Assembly: GCA_050945755.1 (NCBI GenBank)
Contig: JBMNTN010000005.1
Coordinates: 3,829 to 67,828, forward strand
Length of the DNA: 64,000 nt
Source: JAQVXR01 sp050945755
GTDB taxonomy: Bacteria > Bacillota > Dehalobacteriia > Dehalobacteriales > Dehalobacteriaceae
Reading direction: 5' to 3'
The translations under genes were made by a program, and so were the position numbers. Shown in pieces: positions 52,838 through 62,667 of the stretch; the stretch's first letter is position 1, and every line of letters begins with the position of its first letter. Under the pieces are notes generated by a model. That model ran no database searches. It saw only the letters and a list, made by a program, of their open reading frames with translations, and was not told the origin of the DNA.

Positions 52838-54526
52838 GTGGGAATGACAGGAGCCCAAGCCCTTGTGCGAGGCTTGGAAGCGGAAGAGGTAGATCTTATT
52901 TTTGGGTATCCCGGTGGTGCGATCTTGCCGGTTTATGATGCCCTGATTAACTCATCCATAAAACATATCCTTGTCCGACAGGAGCAGGCAGCTGTTCATG
53001 CTGCCGGCGGTTATGCCCGGGTGCGGAGGAAAACCGGGGTGTGTATTGCCACTTCCGGTCCCGGTGCTACTAATTTAGTGACCGGGATTGCCAACGCATA
53101 TATGGACTCAGTTCCTGTAGTGATTATTACCGGGCAGGTATCCACGGACATGGTAGGCACAGATGCTTTTCAGGAAGTAGATATTACCGGGATTACTCAT
53201 CCCATTACCAAGCATAATTATTTAGTACAGGATGCCAACGATATTCCTCGGATTATTAAGGAAGCATTTCATATTGCCGGGACGGGACGGCCGGGCCCTG
53301 TTTTAATCGACTTGCCGAAAAACATTGCGGAAAATGAATGCCGGGAAGAAATTCCTCAAAGGGTAAATTTAGCTGGATACAAACCAACAGTTAAAGGGCA
53401 TCCCGCCCAGATAAAAACAGCCTGTCGTATTATGAAGGAGGCCCGGTTTCCGGTGATTCATGCCGGCGGCGGGATCATCGGCTCTGATGCCGGTAGCGAA
53501 TTAATTAAGCTGGCAGAAACAATTCAGGCTCCGGTTGCCACTACCTTAATGGGTCTTGGGGCAATACCGGCGGACCATGAGCTTTTCCTGGGCATGCTAG
53601 GCATTCATGGAACGACAGCAGCAAACAAAGCAGTTTCCGAGTGCGATTTGCTGATTACGATTGGTGCCCGTTTTGATGACCGGGTGACGGGGGCGGTAGG
53701 AAAGTTTGCTCCCGATGCTAAGATTATCCATATTGACATCGACCCGGCGGAAATCGGCAAAAACATCCGCGTCAATGTACCTATTGTCGGCCATGTCAAA
53801 ATGGTGCTACAGGCGATTAACAACCAAGTAGAAAAAGGGGAAAGGTCCCAATGGTTAGCTCGGATTAAACGCCTCAAGGAAGAAGCTGCCTATTCCTATC
53901 CGGAAGCGGGCGACACCTTGACCACCCGGGGGATCATTGAACGCTTAAGCGCTTTCACAAAAGGAAACGCCGTTGTAACTACGGATGTTGGCCAGCATCA
54001 GATGTTTGCCGCCCAATTCTACCGTGTCAAACATCCCAGAACCTTCTTGAGTTCCGGTGGCTTAGGAACCATGGGCTACGGTTTTCCGGCTGCAGTGGGA
54101 GCCCAACTGGCTGATCCGGACGCGTTGGTTCTCTGTATTACGGGAGACGGCAGTTTCCAAATGAGCATGGCGGAATTGGCTACTGCCAAGGAACATAATC
54201 TGCCGATAAAAGTACTGGTTTTTAATAACAATTGCTTAGGTTTAGTGCGTCAACTGCAGCATTTTTACTGTGACCGGCGTTATACGGCTGTCACTATGAC
54301 CGGGAATCCGGATTTTGTCAAACTAGCTCAAGCCTATGGTATTCCCGGCTATCGCATATCCAATATTGAGGAAATTGACCAAGTCTTAGCTGAGGCGCTT
54401 AACAACGGCAAACTGAGTATTGTTGAGTGCATGATTGAGAAAGAAGAACTGGTTTACCCCACTGTATTAAACGGTAAGGGGTTAGATGAAATGGTAATTA
54501 GTACGGGAGGTTATTATGGGGAATAG
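52838..54526 (+). CDS. ilvB: Acetolactate synthase large subunit
   Basis: Thiamine-diphosphate enzyme, 562 residues, that condenses pyruvate with pyruvate or 2-oxobutyrate. FGYPGGAILPVYDAL (about 23-37) has the N-terminal domain; the Glu in VRQEQAAVHAAGG (about 47-59) activates ThDP. GDGSFQMSMAEL (about 435-446) is the ThDP/Mg motif. GTG at 52838 follows AGAGGGGGT; an in-frame ATG at 52844 is the alternative. The gene is 14 bases after ilvH and its last 11 bases overlap leuA. It ends in TAG. Confidence 0.96.
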   Translation: MGMTGAQALVRGLEAEEVDLIFGYPGGAILPVYDALINSSIKHILVRQEQAAVHAAGGYARVRRKTGVCIATSGPGATNLVTGIANAYMDSVPVVIITGQVSTDMVGTDAFQEVDITGITHPITKHNYLVQDANDIPRIIKEAFHIAGTGRPGPVLIDLPKNIAENECREEIPQRVNLAGYKPTVKGHPAQIKTACRIMKEARFPVIHAGGGIIGSDAGSELIKLAETIQAPVATTLMGLGAIPADHELFLGMLGIHGTTAANKAVSECDLLITIGARFDDRVTGAVGKFAPDAKIIHIDIDPAEIGKNIRVNVPIVGHVKMVLQAINNQVEKGERSQWLARIKRLKEEAAYSYPEAGDTLTTRGIIERLSAFTKGNAVVTTDVGQHQMFAAQFYRVKHPRTFLSSGGLGTMGYGFPAAVGAQLADPDALVLCITGDGSFQMSMAELATAKEHNLPIKVLVFNNNCLGLVRQLQHFYCDRRYTAVTMTGNPDFVKLAQAYGIPGYRISNIEEIDQVLAEALNNGKLSIVECMIEKEELVYPTVLNGKGLDEMVISTGGYYGE

Positions 54527-56060
54527 AATATATATTTTTGATACCACACTGAGAGACGGGGAGCAGTCTCCCGGGATCAGCTTAAATAAAAAAGAAAAGC
54601 TAAAAATTGCTCACCAATTGGCCAAACTGGGGGTAGATATTATTGAAGCAGGTTTTCCTATTGCATCCCCTGGTGATTTTGAATCTGTAAAGGCCATTGC
54701 CCAGCAGATTGACGGTCCGGTCATCTGCGGTCTTGCCCGGATTGGTTTTAAGGATATTGACCGGGCTTGGGAAGCAGTTAAGTATTCCAAACGACCCCGT
54801 ATTCATACCTTCGTAGCCACTTCAGATATTCATATGAAATATAAACTGCGTAAAACTCCTGAAGAGGTGTTGGAAATGGTTGCCCGGGGAGTTGAGCGGG
54901 CTAAACAATACACTGACGATGTGGAATTTTCTGCAGAGGATGCGTCCCGCAGTGATCTGAGTTTTTTGTGCCGGGTTTTTGAGACAGCGATCGAAGCGGG
55001 AGCAACTACGATAAATATACCTGATACTGTCGGTTATTCCACTCCGGAAGAGTTTGGCAGGTTCATTGCTGCTATTAAGAATGGGGTTAAAAATGTTGAC
55101 AAAGCAATTATCAGTGTCCACTGTCATAACGACCTAGGTTTAGCTGTTGCCAATTCTCTTGCGGCAGTGAGAAATGGGGCGAACCAGGTAGAGTGTACAT
55201 TAAACGGCCTGGGAGAGCGGGCGGGAAATGCCGCCCTGGAGGAAATTGTCATGGCTCTTTATACCCGCCGAGACGACTATGGATTTGAGACCAATATCAA
55301 CTATCAGGAGATTTACCGGAGCAGCCGGCTGGTCTCAAACAGTACCGGGATGCCGGTACAGCCCAATAAAGCAGTGGTGGGGAAAAACGCTTTTGCCCAT
55401 GAATCCGGGATTCATCAAGATGGGGTCATTAAGGAACGGACAACGTACGAAATTATGAATCCCCAAATGGTGGGGATCAACCAGAGCAATTTGGTTTTTG
55501 GCAAACATTCCGGTCGCCATGGGTTTAAGAAACGCTTAAAAGAACTTGGCTATGAACTGAATGAAGCAGATTTAGATAAGGCGTTTGCCCGCTTTAAGGA
55601 ACTGGCCGATAAGAAAAAGACCATTACTGACCGGGATTTGGAAGTTTTGGCAGAAGATCAGATCCAGAATATCCCGGAAAAATGGCAGTTGGATTATCTT
55701 TATATTTGCAGTGGGACGGGAGTTACGCCAACAGCTACCGTGCGTATTTCCAGTGAAGGGGAAACGAAGGAAGAGGCATCTTGCGGTGACGGGCCTATTA
55801 ACGCCGCATTTAACGCACTGGAGAAAGTTACCGGGATCAAAGCCACTCTGATCCATTACTCGCTGAATGCGGTAACTGAAGGAAAGGATGCTATCGGAGA
55901 AGTCACGGCGAAAATTGAGTTTAACGAAAAAGTATTTACCGGTAGGGGCATCAGCACCGACGTTTTGGAAGCCTCGGCTCGTGCTTACTTAAATGCCATT
56001 AACAAAGTAATTTATGAAAATCATGGGCAAAATGGAAACGGTGCATATATTGGAAAGTAA
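54516..56060 (+). CDS. leuA: 2-isopropylmalate synthase
   Basis: First enzyme of leucine synthesis: acetyl-CoA plus 2-oxoisovalerate. The 514-residue protein has DTTLRDGEQSPG (about 9-20), the HCHNDLGLA metal motif (about 202-210), NGLGERAGNA and the C-terminal LeuA dimer regulatory domain that binds leucine (about 385-510). It overlaps ilvB by 11 bases. The related citramalate synthase at the end of the operon is distinct (GAQGEG instead of GEQSPG). Confidence 0.97.
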   Translation: MGNRIYIFDTTLRDGEQSPGISLNKKEKLKIAHQLAKLGVDIIEAGFPIASPGDFESVKAIAQQIDGPVICGLARIGFKDIDRAWEAVKYSKRPRIHTFVATSDIHMKYKLRKTPEEVLEMVARGVERAKQYTDDVEFSAEDASRSDLSFLCRVFETAIEAGATTINIPDTVGYSTPEEFGRFIAAIKNGVKNVDKAIISVHCHNDLGLAVANSLAAVRNGANQVECTLNGLGERAGNAALEEIVMALYTRRDDYGFETNINYQEIYRSSRLVSNSTGMPVQPNKAVVGKNAFAHESGIHQDGVIKERTTYEIMNPQMVGINQSNLVFGKHSGRHGFKKRLKELGYELNEADLDKAFARFKELADKKKTITDRDLEVLAEDQIQNIPEKWQLDYLYICSGTGVTPTATVRISSEGETKEEASCGDGPINAAFNALEKVTGIKATLIHYSLNAVTEGKDAIGEVTAKIEFNEKVFTGRGISTDVLEASARAYLNAINKVIYENHGQNGNGAYIGK

Positions 56061-56122
56061 TTAATTTCTGGGGGAACGGGTTTTTAAGCCCGTATGTCCT
56101 GGGAGACGGAGGTGCAGCATAG

Positions 56123-57388
56123 ATGAAAATGACAATTACGGAAAAGATTTTGGCGGCCCATGCTCAAGTTGAGAGGGTAGTACCGGGACAGCTTATCAAT
56201 GCTCAAGTGGATGTTGTTCTGGGTAACGATGTAACAGCACCGGTGGCAATAAGAGAATTTAACGGCCTGGGTGCACAAAAGGTTTTTGACCGGGAGAAGG
56301 TTGTGCTGGTGCCCGATCATTTTACCCCAAACAAAGATATTAAGTCGGCGGAACAGGTCAAGGTAATCAAAGAATTTGCCAAGGAACACAGTATTACTAA
56401 TTATTTTGAAGTTGGCCGGATGGGTATCGAACACTGTCTTCTTCCCGAAGCAGGGTTGGTACTCCCCGGGGATGTGGTCATCGGTGCCGACTCCCATACT
56501 TGTACGTACGGTGCTTTAGGTGCTTTTGCTACCGGGGTGGGGAGTACGGACATGGCGGCAGGGATGGCGACAGGTGAGGCTTGGTTTAAAGTGCCTCCAA
56601 CTATCAAATTTGTTTTCCGAGGGACAGATTTTAATCCTTGGGTCAGTGGGAAAGATCTTATCCTTTATGCCATCGGACAGATTGGAGTGGACGGTGCCCT
56701 TTATCATGCCATGGAGTTTACCGGTGAAGGGATCAATGCTCTTTCCATGGACAGCCGTTTTTCTATGTGCAATATGGCAATTGAAGCAGGGGGCAAAAAC
56801 GGGATCATAGCTCCCGACGATAAAACCCTTGCTTACGTGAAGGAACGGGCTAAAAGAGAGTTTAAAGTTTATCAAAGTGATCCCGGTGCAGAGTATGCCC
56901 GGGTCATCGAATACAATGTTTCCGATATCGAACCCCAGGTGGCCTTTCCCCATCTGCCGGAAAACACCCGGAACGTTTCAGACGCTGGGGATATCTGTAT
57001 CAATCAGGTAGTGATCGGGTCGTGTACCAACGGCCGGATGGAAGATTTAAGAATTGCCGCTTCCATCCTGGAAGGGAAAAAGGTACATCCTGATGTTAGG
57101 TGTATTGTCATTCCCGGCACGCAAAAAATTTATCTGCAGGCAGTAAAGGAAGGCTTAGTAGAAATATTTATTAATGCCAATGCAGTAGTCAGCACCCCTA
57201 CCTGTGGTCCCTGCCTCGGCGGACATATGGGGATTTTAGCCAAAGGGGAAAGGGCTCTTTCGACCACTAACCGGAATTTTGTCGGCAGGATGGGCCATCC
57301 GGAAAGTGAAGTTTACCTATCCAATCCAGCCGTGGCGGCAGCCTCTGCTGTGCTTGGCCGTATTGGGCATCCTCAGGAGGTGAAATAA
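56123..57388 (+). CDS. leuC: 3-isopropylmalate dehydratase large subunit
   Basis: Aconitase-family subunit with a 4Fe-4S cluster, 421 residues, the short archaeal/clostridial type. GADSHTCTYGALGAFATGVG (about 116-135), the cluster Cys in GSCTNGR (about 299-305) and the CGPC pair (about 359-362) are visible. The start follows a GGAGGTG site at 56109. It is followed without a gap by the small subunit. Methylcitramalate, made by CimA, may be a second substrate. Confidence 0.95.
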   Translation: MKMTITEKILAAHAQVERVVPGQLINAQVDVVLGNDVTAPVAIREFNGLGAQKVFDREKVVLVPDHFTPNKDIKSAEQVKVIKEFAKEHSITNYFEVGRMGIEHCLLPEAGLVLPGDVVIGADSHTCTYGALGAFATGVGSTDMAAGMATGEAWFKVPPTIKFVFRGTDFNPWVSGKDLILYAIGQIGVDGALYHAMEFTGEGINALSMDSRFSMCNMAIEAGGKNGIIAPDDKTLAYVKERAKREFKVYQSDPGAEYARVIEYNVSDIEPQVAFPHLPENTRNVSDAGDICINQVVIGSCTNGRMEDLRIAASILEGKKVHPDVRCIVIPGTQKIYLQAVKEGLVEIFINANAVVSTPTCGPCLGGHMGILAKGERALSTTNRNFVGRMGHPESEVYLSNPAVAAASAVLGRIGHPQEVK

Positions 57389-57886
57389 ATGATTATCAAA
57401 GGAAGGACTTGGAAGTTTGGAATCAACATTGATACTGATGCCATTATTCCTGCCCGGTACTTAAATACATCCCTGCCGGAGGAATTGGCAAAACACTGTA
57501 TGGAGGATGCTGACCCCACTTTCCCCCAAAAAGTAGCAGAAGGGGATATTATTGTTGCCGGAAAGAACTTTGGTTGCGGGAGTTCACGAGAACATGCTCC
57601 CATTGCCATTAAAGCAGCAGGAGTATCTTGTGTGATCGCCCCTACCTTTGCCCGGATCTTTTATCGGAATGCCATTAATATTGGGTTACCTATTATGGAA
57701 TGCCCGGAAGCCGCAGCCGGAATTAAAGAAGGAGACATTGTAGAGGTAAATACAGACACCGGAGTAATTATAAATATTACCACAGGTGAGGAGTTCCAGG
57801 CGGCGCCATTCCCTGAGTTTATGCAGGAAATTATCTCTGCCGGCGGTTTGATGGCTTATGTTAAAGAAAGGACGAAGAACCAATGA
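57389..57886 (+). CDS. leuD: 3-isopropylmalate dehydratase small subunit
   Basis: The swivelling small subunit, 165 residues. NIDTDAIIPARYL (about 14-26) and GKNFGCGSSREHAP (about 55-68) are its substrate-recognition segments. The short length matches the archaeal/clostridial LeuD. It starts directly after the leuC stop with AGGAGGTG upstream, and its TGA overlaps the leuB ATG. Confidence 0.96.
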   Translation: MIIKGRTWKFGINIDTDAIIPARYLNTSLPEELAKHCMEDADPTFPQKVAEGDIIVAGKNFGCGSSREHAPIAIKAAGVSCVIAPTFARIFYRNAINIGLPIMECPEAAAGIKEGDIVEVNTDTGVIINITTGEEFQAAPFPEFMQEIISAGGLMAYVKERTKNQ

Positions 57887-58956
57887 AAAGATATCAGGTT
57901 GCTGTGCTGCCAGGGGATGGAATCGGTCAGGAGATTGTCCCCCAGGCGGTAAAGGTATTAAAAAAAGTAGGGGAAAAGTATCACCTGGAATTTAAGTTTA
58001 CGGAGGCACCGGTAGGCGGTGCAGCCATTGATATTGCCGGGGTACCCCTTCCCGAGGATACGATGAAGCTTTGCCAGGAAAGCGAGGCCATTTTATTAGG
58101 CGCAATCGGCGGGCCCAAGTGGGATCAGCTTCCCATTGAGATTAGACCGGAGGCGGCAGCACTTCTTCCCTTGAGGAAACGTTTAGGATTATATGCCAAC
58201 ATCCGTCCTGTTTTTCTTTATCCCGAATTAGTGGCAGCTTCCACTTTAAAAGAAGAAGTTATCGCAGGCACAGATATGGTTGTCATTCGGGAATTAACCG
58301 GCGGGTTATATTTCGGCGAGAAGCGGCGGGAAAAAACAGAGACCGGGGAAATGGCTCTCGATACCCTGATCTATACTACAGAGGAAATTGAGCGGATTGT
58401 CCGGCTGGCTTTTGAAACGGCTAAGGGGCGCCGAAACAAGGTAACTTCTGTGGATAAAGCCAATGTTTTGGAAAGCGGGCGCCTGTGGCGAGAAACAGTG
58501 ATGAAAATCGCGCCCGATTACCCGGAAGTAGAATTGGATCATATGTATGTAGATAATTGTGCGATGCAGTTGGTGCGCTCCCCGAAACAGTTTGATGTAA
58601 TTGTCACGGAAAACACCTTTGGCGATATTTTAACAGACCAAGCGTCTATGATTTCCGGCTCCATTGGGATGTTGGCTTCAGCCAGTATTGGTGGGAAGGT
58701 TGGTTTATACGAACCTGCACATGGTTCTGCTCCGGATATTGCCGGTCAGAATAAGGCAAATCCGCTGGCGACAATTTTATCCGGTGCGATGATGCTGGAA
58801 TATAGTTTTCAACAGCTTGCAGCAGCTCAGGAAATCAAAGATGCAGTAGCTAAGGTGCTGCAAAAAGGATACCGGACAGTGGATTTAGCGGAAGCCGGTA
58901 AAAAAATAGTGGGGACAGAGGAAATGGGAAATTTGGTAGCTGACGAGATTAGGTAA
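57883..58956 (+). CDS. leuB: 3-isopropylmalate dehydrogenase
   Basis: NAD-dependent oxidative decarboxylation of 3-isopropylmalate, 357 residues. LPGDGIGQEIVPQ (about 9-21), RELTGGLYFGE (about 136-146), DKANVLESGRLWRE and ENTFGDILTDQASM are IMDH family motifs. It overlaps leuD by four bases (ATGA). The YFGE after the RELTGG motif fits LeuB rather than isocitrate dehydrogenase. It could also serve the citramalate route. Confidence 0.96.
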   Translation: MKRYQVAVLPGDGIGQEIVPQAVKVLKKVGEKYHLEFKFTEAPVGGAAIDIAGVPLPEDTMKLCQESEAILLGAIGGPKWDQLPIEIRPEAAALLPLRKRLGLYANIRPVFLYPELVAASTLKEEVIAGTDMVVIRELTGGLYFGEKRREKTETGEMALDTLIYTTEEIERIVRLAFETAKGRRNKVTSVDKANVLESGRLWRETVMKIAPDYPEVELDHMYVDNCAMQLVRSPKQFDVIVTENTFGDILTDQASMISGSIGMLASASIGGKVGLYEPAHGSAPDIAGQNKANPLATILSGAMMLEYSFQQLAAAQEIKDAVAKVLQKGYRTVDLAEAGKKIVGTEEMGNLVADEIR

Positions 58957-58969
58957 GGAGTTGAATCCT

Positions 58970-60559
58970 GTGACAAAAGTGGCAGTTCTGGATACTACTT
59001 TGCGTGACGGTGCCCAGGGAGAGGGAATTTGCCTGTCGGTTGAGGATAAGTTAAAAATTACCGCCAAATTGGATGCTCTTGGTGTCGCATATATTGAAGG
59101 TGGGTGGCCGGGGTCCAACCCGAAAGATATGGAATACTTTCGCCGGATGAAAAAGGTATCTTTAAAGCAGGCTAAGTTAGTTGCTTTCAGCAGTACACGC
59201 CGGCCAAGAATTGATGCTGCAGATGATGTCAATATGAAAGCCCTTTTGGCTTCAGGGATCAAGACAGCCACAATATTCGGCAAGTCTTGGGATTTGCATG
59301 TTACCCAGGCTCTTAATACCACCTTGGAGGAAAACCTCTCCATGATTTCCGATACTGTTAAATTTCTGAAATCCAAAGGCTTGGAAGTAATATATGATGG
59401 GGAACACTTTTTTGATGGATACCGTCATAACGGGGATTATGCTCTCAAGACAATCCAGGCTGCTGCCGAAGCAGGTGCTGACTGGGTGGTATTATGCGAT
59501 ACTAATGGTGGAATGCTTCCGGAGGAAGTGGAACGTGTTGTCCGTTTTGTTGCGGAAAAGATAGCAGTACCCATTGGAATCCACGCTCATAACGATGGGG
59601 AGTTGGCGGTGGCCAATTCCCTGGCTGCCGTTCGGGCCGGAGCAACCATGGTTCAAGGAACAATCAACGGCTATGGAGAGAGGTGTGGTAATGCCAATCT
59701 TTCCTCCATCATTCCTAACCTGGAATTAAAAATGCATTGCCGTTGCCTTCCTTCAGGCATGTTAAAGCTTTTAACCGAAGCTTCCCATTATATTAGCGAG
59801 CTGGCTAATGTGGCTCATCTATCCCAGCAACCTTTTGTGGGACTAAGTGCTTTTGCTCATAAGGCAGGTATTCATGTTAGTGCTGTCGCGAAAAATCCGG
59901 TTACTTATGAGCATATTGAACCAGATTTAGTGGGCAATAAGAGAAGGGTGCTGGTTTCCGAGTTATCCGGCCTGAGCAATTTAAAGTATAAGGCTGAGGA
60001 ACTAAATATCAAAGCAGAATTTGGGACTGCCCAAAGTCGGACAATAATCAATCACATTAAAGAACTGGAACATATGGGATTTCAGTACGAGGGAGCGGAA
60101 GCTTCTCTGGAACTGCTCTTAAGGAAAGCCTTTGAACAGCTTGAGGATTACTTTAAATTGGAATCATTTAAAGTCTTAATGGAAAAGAGAGAAGATGACG
60201 GCATTATCTCAGAAGCCATGGTTAAGCTGCGGGTGGGAGAAGAGATTGTCCATACTGCTGCCGAAGGGAATGGACCGGTTAATGCTTTAGATAATGCTTT
60301 GCGTAAGGCATTGGAAGGATTCTATCCGGTCATCAAAGATATCCATCTCACCGACTATAAGGTCCGTGTTCTTGATGAGAAGGATGCTACGGCAGCAAAA
60401 GTACGGGTATTGATTGAGACCATGGATTCAGAAGAGACCTGGAGCACCGTGGGTGTTTCGGAAAATATCATCGAGGCTAGCTGGCAAGCGCTTATTGACA
60501 GTATGAATTACGTTCTTTACAAAAAGGGTAACCGAAAGCTGAAGGAAAATGTCAGCTAA
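58970..60559 (+). CDS. cimA: (R)-citramalate synthase
   Basis: Condenses pyruvate with acetyl-CoA to citramalate, a threonine-independent route to 2-oxobutyrate and isoleucine. The 529-residue protein has DTTLRDGAQGEG (about 8-19), GGWPGSNPKD (about 47-56) and HAHNDGELA. A C-terminal LeuA-type regulatory domain covers about 400-520. GTG at 58970 is nine bases after AAGGAG; an in-frame TTG at 58961 touches that site. The GAQGEG and GGWPGSNPKD motifs separate CimA from LeuA and homocitrate synthase. It is the last gene of the operon. Confidence 0.93.
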   Translation: MTKVAVLDTTLRDGAQGEGICLSVEDKLKITAKLDALGVAYIEGGWPGSNPKDMEYFRRMKKVSLKQAKLVAFSSTRRPRIDAADDVNMKALLASGIKTATIFGKSWDLHVTQALNTTLEENLSMISDTVKFLKSKGLEVIYDGEHFFDGYRHNGDYALKTIQAAAEAGADWVVLCDTNGGMLPEEVERVVRFVAEKIAVPIGIHAHNDGELAVANSLAAVRAGATMVQGTINGYGERCGNANLSSIIPNLELKMHCRCLPSGMLKLLTEASHYISELANVAHLSQQPFVGLSAFAHKAGIHVSAVAKNPVTYEHIEPDLVGNKRRVLVSELSGLSNLKYKAEELNIKAEFGTAQSRTIINHIKELEHMGFQYEGAEASLELLLRKAFEQLEDYFKLESFKVLMEKREDDGIISEAMVKLRVGEEIVHTAAEGNGPVNALDNALRKALEGFYPVIKDIHLTDYKVRVLDEKDATAAKVRVLIETMDSEETWSTVGVSENIIEASWQALIDSMNYVLYKKGNRKLKENVS

Positions 60560-60589
60560 TATATTGAGCATATCTGACTTAGAAGAAAT

Positions 60590-60632
60590 AAAAGATGGGG
60601 CTCCTAATTTAAGGTGCCCCATCTTTTATTTT
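60590..60632. terminator. Bidirectional terminator between cimA and the DUF881 gene
   Basis: AAAAGATGGGGC at 60590-60601 and GCCCCATCTTTT at 60616-60627 form a perfect 12-bp stem with a 14-base loop and T runs on both strands. Confidence 0.9.
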
Positions 60633-61321
60633 TACCATTGCAGATGTTGAAAGGCTTTGGGTGGTTGGACAGCCGGAAGAGTTACTTTTTCCTCTTTCTT
60701 GATTACCGGGTATACTGAGTAAAGGGTGTTCAGATTGTCGATAATACCCCCGGTAAAGGTCAGCCCTTTTTCTAAAGTATCCGGATTTCCGATGGCTTTG
60801 ATAACTACCGGGCTTAAGAGAGGTTGGTGGTTTACGGTAATGGCCAGCCGGTGGTTGGCATCTTCGCCGTGGAATATTACTGTTTGGTTGTCAATCCGGA
60901 TATTGTTAATGGCAATTGCTTCCGCTCCGCTTACCCAAAGTTCGTTAACCAGGTCAATCAGATCCAGGTACATAAGGTTGGAATCTCCGGTAATTGAAAT
61001 AATTATTCCCGGTCCTTCCACAGGGACAGCGCCGGTGATAACCTGCAAACGCTGCAGTTCCTTAGTTAGATTTGCCACTAAACTGGATTCGGCGGTGTAT
61101 TCTTCATCCAGAGAACGTTTTATTTTAACCAGTTTATCCAATTCGGCTTCCAGCAGGTTTCTTTTTTCATTCAGACTTTTGACGATTGCTACCAGGTCTT
61201 CTGATTTTTGCGTGGAAAGGGAATTCACATAGGCTATTTGGGTCCGGTACTGAGTTGATAACAGTAAAGCAAAAATAAAAAGGGCAACAAATAGGGGTAT
61301 CTGCCAGTGTTTTTTAATCAT
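60632..61321 (-). CDS. DUF881 family membrane protein
   Basis: A 229-residue protein with one N-terminal membrane helix (about 7-24), a coiled-coil stretch (about 35-90) and a C-terminal DUF881 domain (from about 100, with GPGIIISI and the VNELWVSGAEAIAIN segment). Function unknown; in Firmicutes such genes sit in cell-division or envelope clusters. It overlaps the DUF1290 gene upstream by eight bases, and a paralogue lies two genes upstream. Confidence 0.9.
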   Translation of the reverse strand: MIKKHWQIPLFVALFIFALLLSTQYRTQIAYVNSLSTQKSEDLVAIVKSLNEKRNLLEAELDKLVKIKRSLDEEYTAESSLVANLTKELQRLQVITGAVPVEGPGIIISITGDSNLMYLDLIDLVNELWVSGAEAIAINNIRIDNQTVIFHGEDANHRLAITVNHQPLLSPVVIKAIGNPDTLEKGLTFTGGIIDNLNTLYSVYPVIKKEEKVTLPAVQPPKAFQHLQW

Positions 61322-61685
61322 CTATTTCCCCTGCCTTTTGTGCTTTCTTCAATCTGTACCTGTTGATCAGGTCCCTGCGAATAAAGCCCATATTGGAAAA
61401 GATCCGTAATCCAAAGGCGATTACTGCCACCAAGTAAAGGTCCAATCCTAGGTGATCCCCCAGGTAAGCAAGGAGTGCCGCCATTAAGGCATTGGTGAAG
61501 AAACCGGATAAGAGAATCACACCATCAAAGGATTCCTCTAAGACTCCCCGGAAACCTCCCAACAATGAATCTAAAGCTGCTAAGACAGCCACAGACAGGT
61601 ACTTAGCATAGACGACAGGGACAGTTACTGTAAGAATGGAGCCAACCAATGCTCCAAGAATAAGTCCCAGTAAGGGCAGCCACAT
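61314..61685 (-). CDS. sbp: DUF1290 small basic protein (Sbp-like)
   Basis: A 123-residue membrane protein with about four hydrophobic segments and a basic C-terminus, like the B. subtilis small basic protein Sbp, which lies between DUF881 genes near ftsA-ftsZ. AKYLSVAVLAALDSLLGG and the MGFIRRDLINRYRLKK tail are typical. It is joined to both neighbours by short overlaps, so the three genes form one unit. Function unknown. Confidence 0.9.
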   Translation of the reverse strand: MWLPLLGLILGALVGSILTVTVPVVYAKYLSVAVLAALDSLLGGFRGVLEESFDGVILLSGFFTNALMAALLAYLGDHLGLDLYLVAVIAFGLRIFSNMGFIRRDLINRYRLKKAQKAGEIDD

Positions 61686-62422
61686 TATTGCTCACCTTCT
61701 TTCACCGGATGTGCGTAGTTGGCCGTGTTACTTCCTTTTAAGGCCGGAAGAGATATTTCCTCCATCTGTGTAATGGTGACAGGCATTTCTTTGCTCTTCA
61801 GGAAAAAATATTCATCACTGTTTAATACTGTTGCTTCTAAAAGTTTCGGGTTGCCGATAGCTTTTATTTCGTAGGGTGGGGCTAACCGGGTAGAGTTGAC
61901 CATAATAACTGTACCGACACAACGGATATCGGAGGAAGCTACCAGCCTCTGATTATTAATTCCGATGGCCTCTGCCTGGCCGCGCAGGGCACTGACCAAA
62001 TAAAGAAGGCTTTTATCGTGCACGATAAAGTCTTCCGGATTATAAAGCTCCGGGTTGTTTTTCTGTACCGCTTCGGCGCCCGCCGCATTGTCTTCCAGGA
62101 CAATGGTGATTCCAGGGCCGGAAACCTCTGTCTGCCCCGCTCTTAGTTTTAGCTTTTCTACTTGATTTTGTAAGTCGGTAACGATACCCTGACCGGAAGT
62201 CTCTTGTTTTTGAACCGCATTTATTTGTTCCTGAATTGTGCCGATATTATCCTCCAATAATTGGGTATCCGATTCCAGTGTTTCAATAATATCAATCAGT
62301 GTTTGATTCTTATTAATGTTTTCGCTGCTTGTTGCTGTTTGTGTTTTCAGTGCCACCGTGAGTAAAAAACCGGTGAGCACACATGCTATGGTGATCGCTA
62401 TATGCTTCTTCCAGTTGAACAT
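61685..62422 (-). CDS. DUF881 family membrane protein (paralogue)
   Basis: A 245-residue protein with one N-terminal membrane helix (about 8-24), a coiled-coil region (about 35-90) and the DUF881 domain with GPGITIVLED and the AIGINNQRLV segment. The start at 62422 has GAGAGGTAGG before it; an in-frame ATG at 62443 is less likely. It is the first gene of the three-gene minus-strand unit and is divergent from cdaA. Confidence 0.9.
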   Translation of the reverse strand: MFNWKKHIAITIACVLTGFLLTVALKTQTATSSENINKNQTLIDIIETLESDTQLLEDNIGTIQEQINAVQKQETSGQGIVTDLQNQVEKLKLRAGQTEVSGPGITIVLEDNAAGAEAVQKNNPELYNPEDFIVHDKSLLYLVSALRGQAEAIGINNQRLVASSDIRCVGTVIMVNSTRLAPPYEIKAIGNPKLLEATVLNSDEYFFLKSKEMPVTITQMEEISLPALKGSNTANYAHPVKEGEQ

Positions 62423-62667
62423 GAGCCTACCTCTCTTTTCCATAGTGATGGCAGCGAGATCATTGCCAGATTAATTAAATACTGATCTTATTGTACTATA
62501 AAACAATTGTTCTTACTAGCCGGTAAATACTGTGCACGGAAAAATGAAAGCAACTAAAAACAAAATCCTAATTTTGAAAAGGGATTTTTTCTGTAGTTGT
62601 CGAAAAGAACCTAGATAGCAGGGACTCGTAATACACATAATAAGCATGATGAGGCGGTGAAGAAGAG

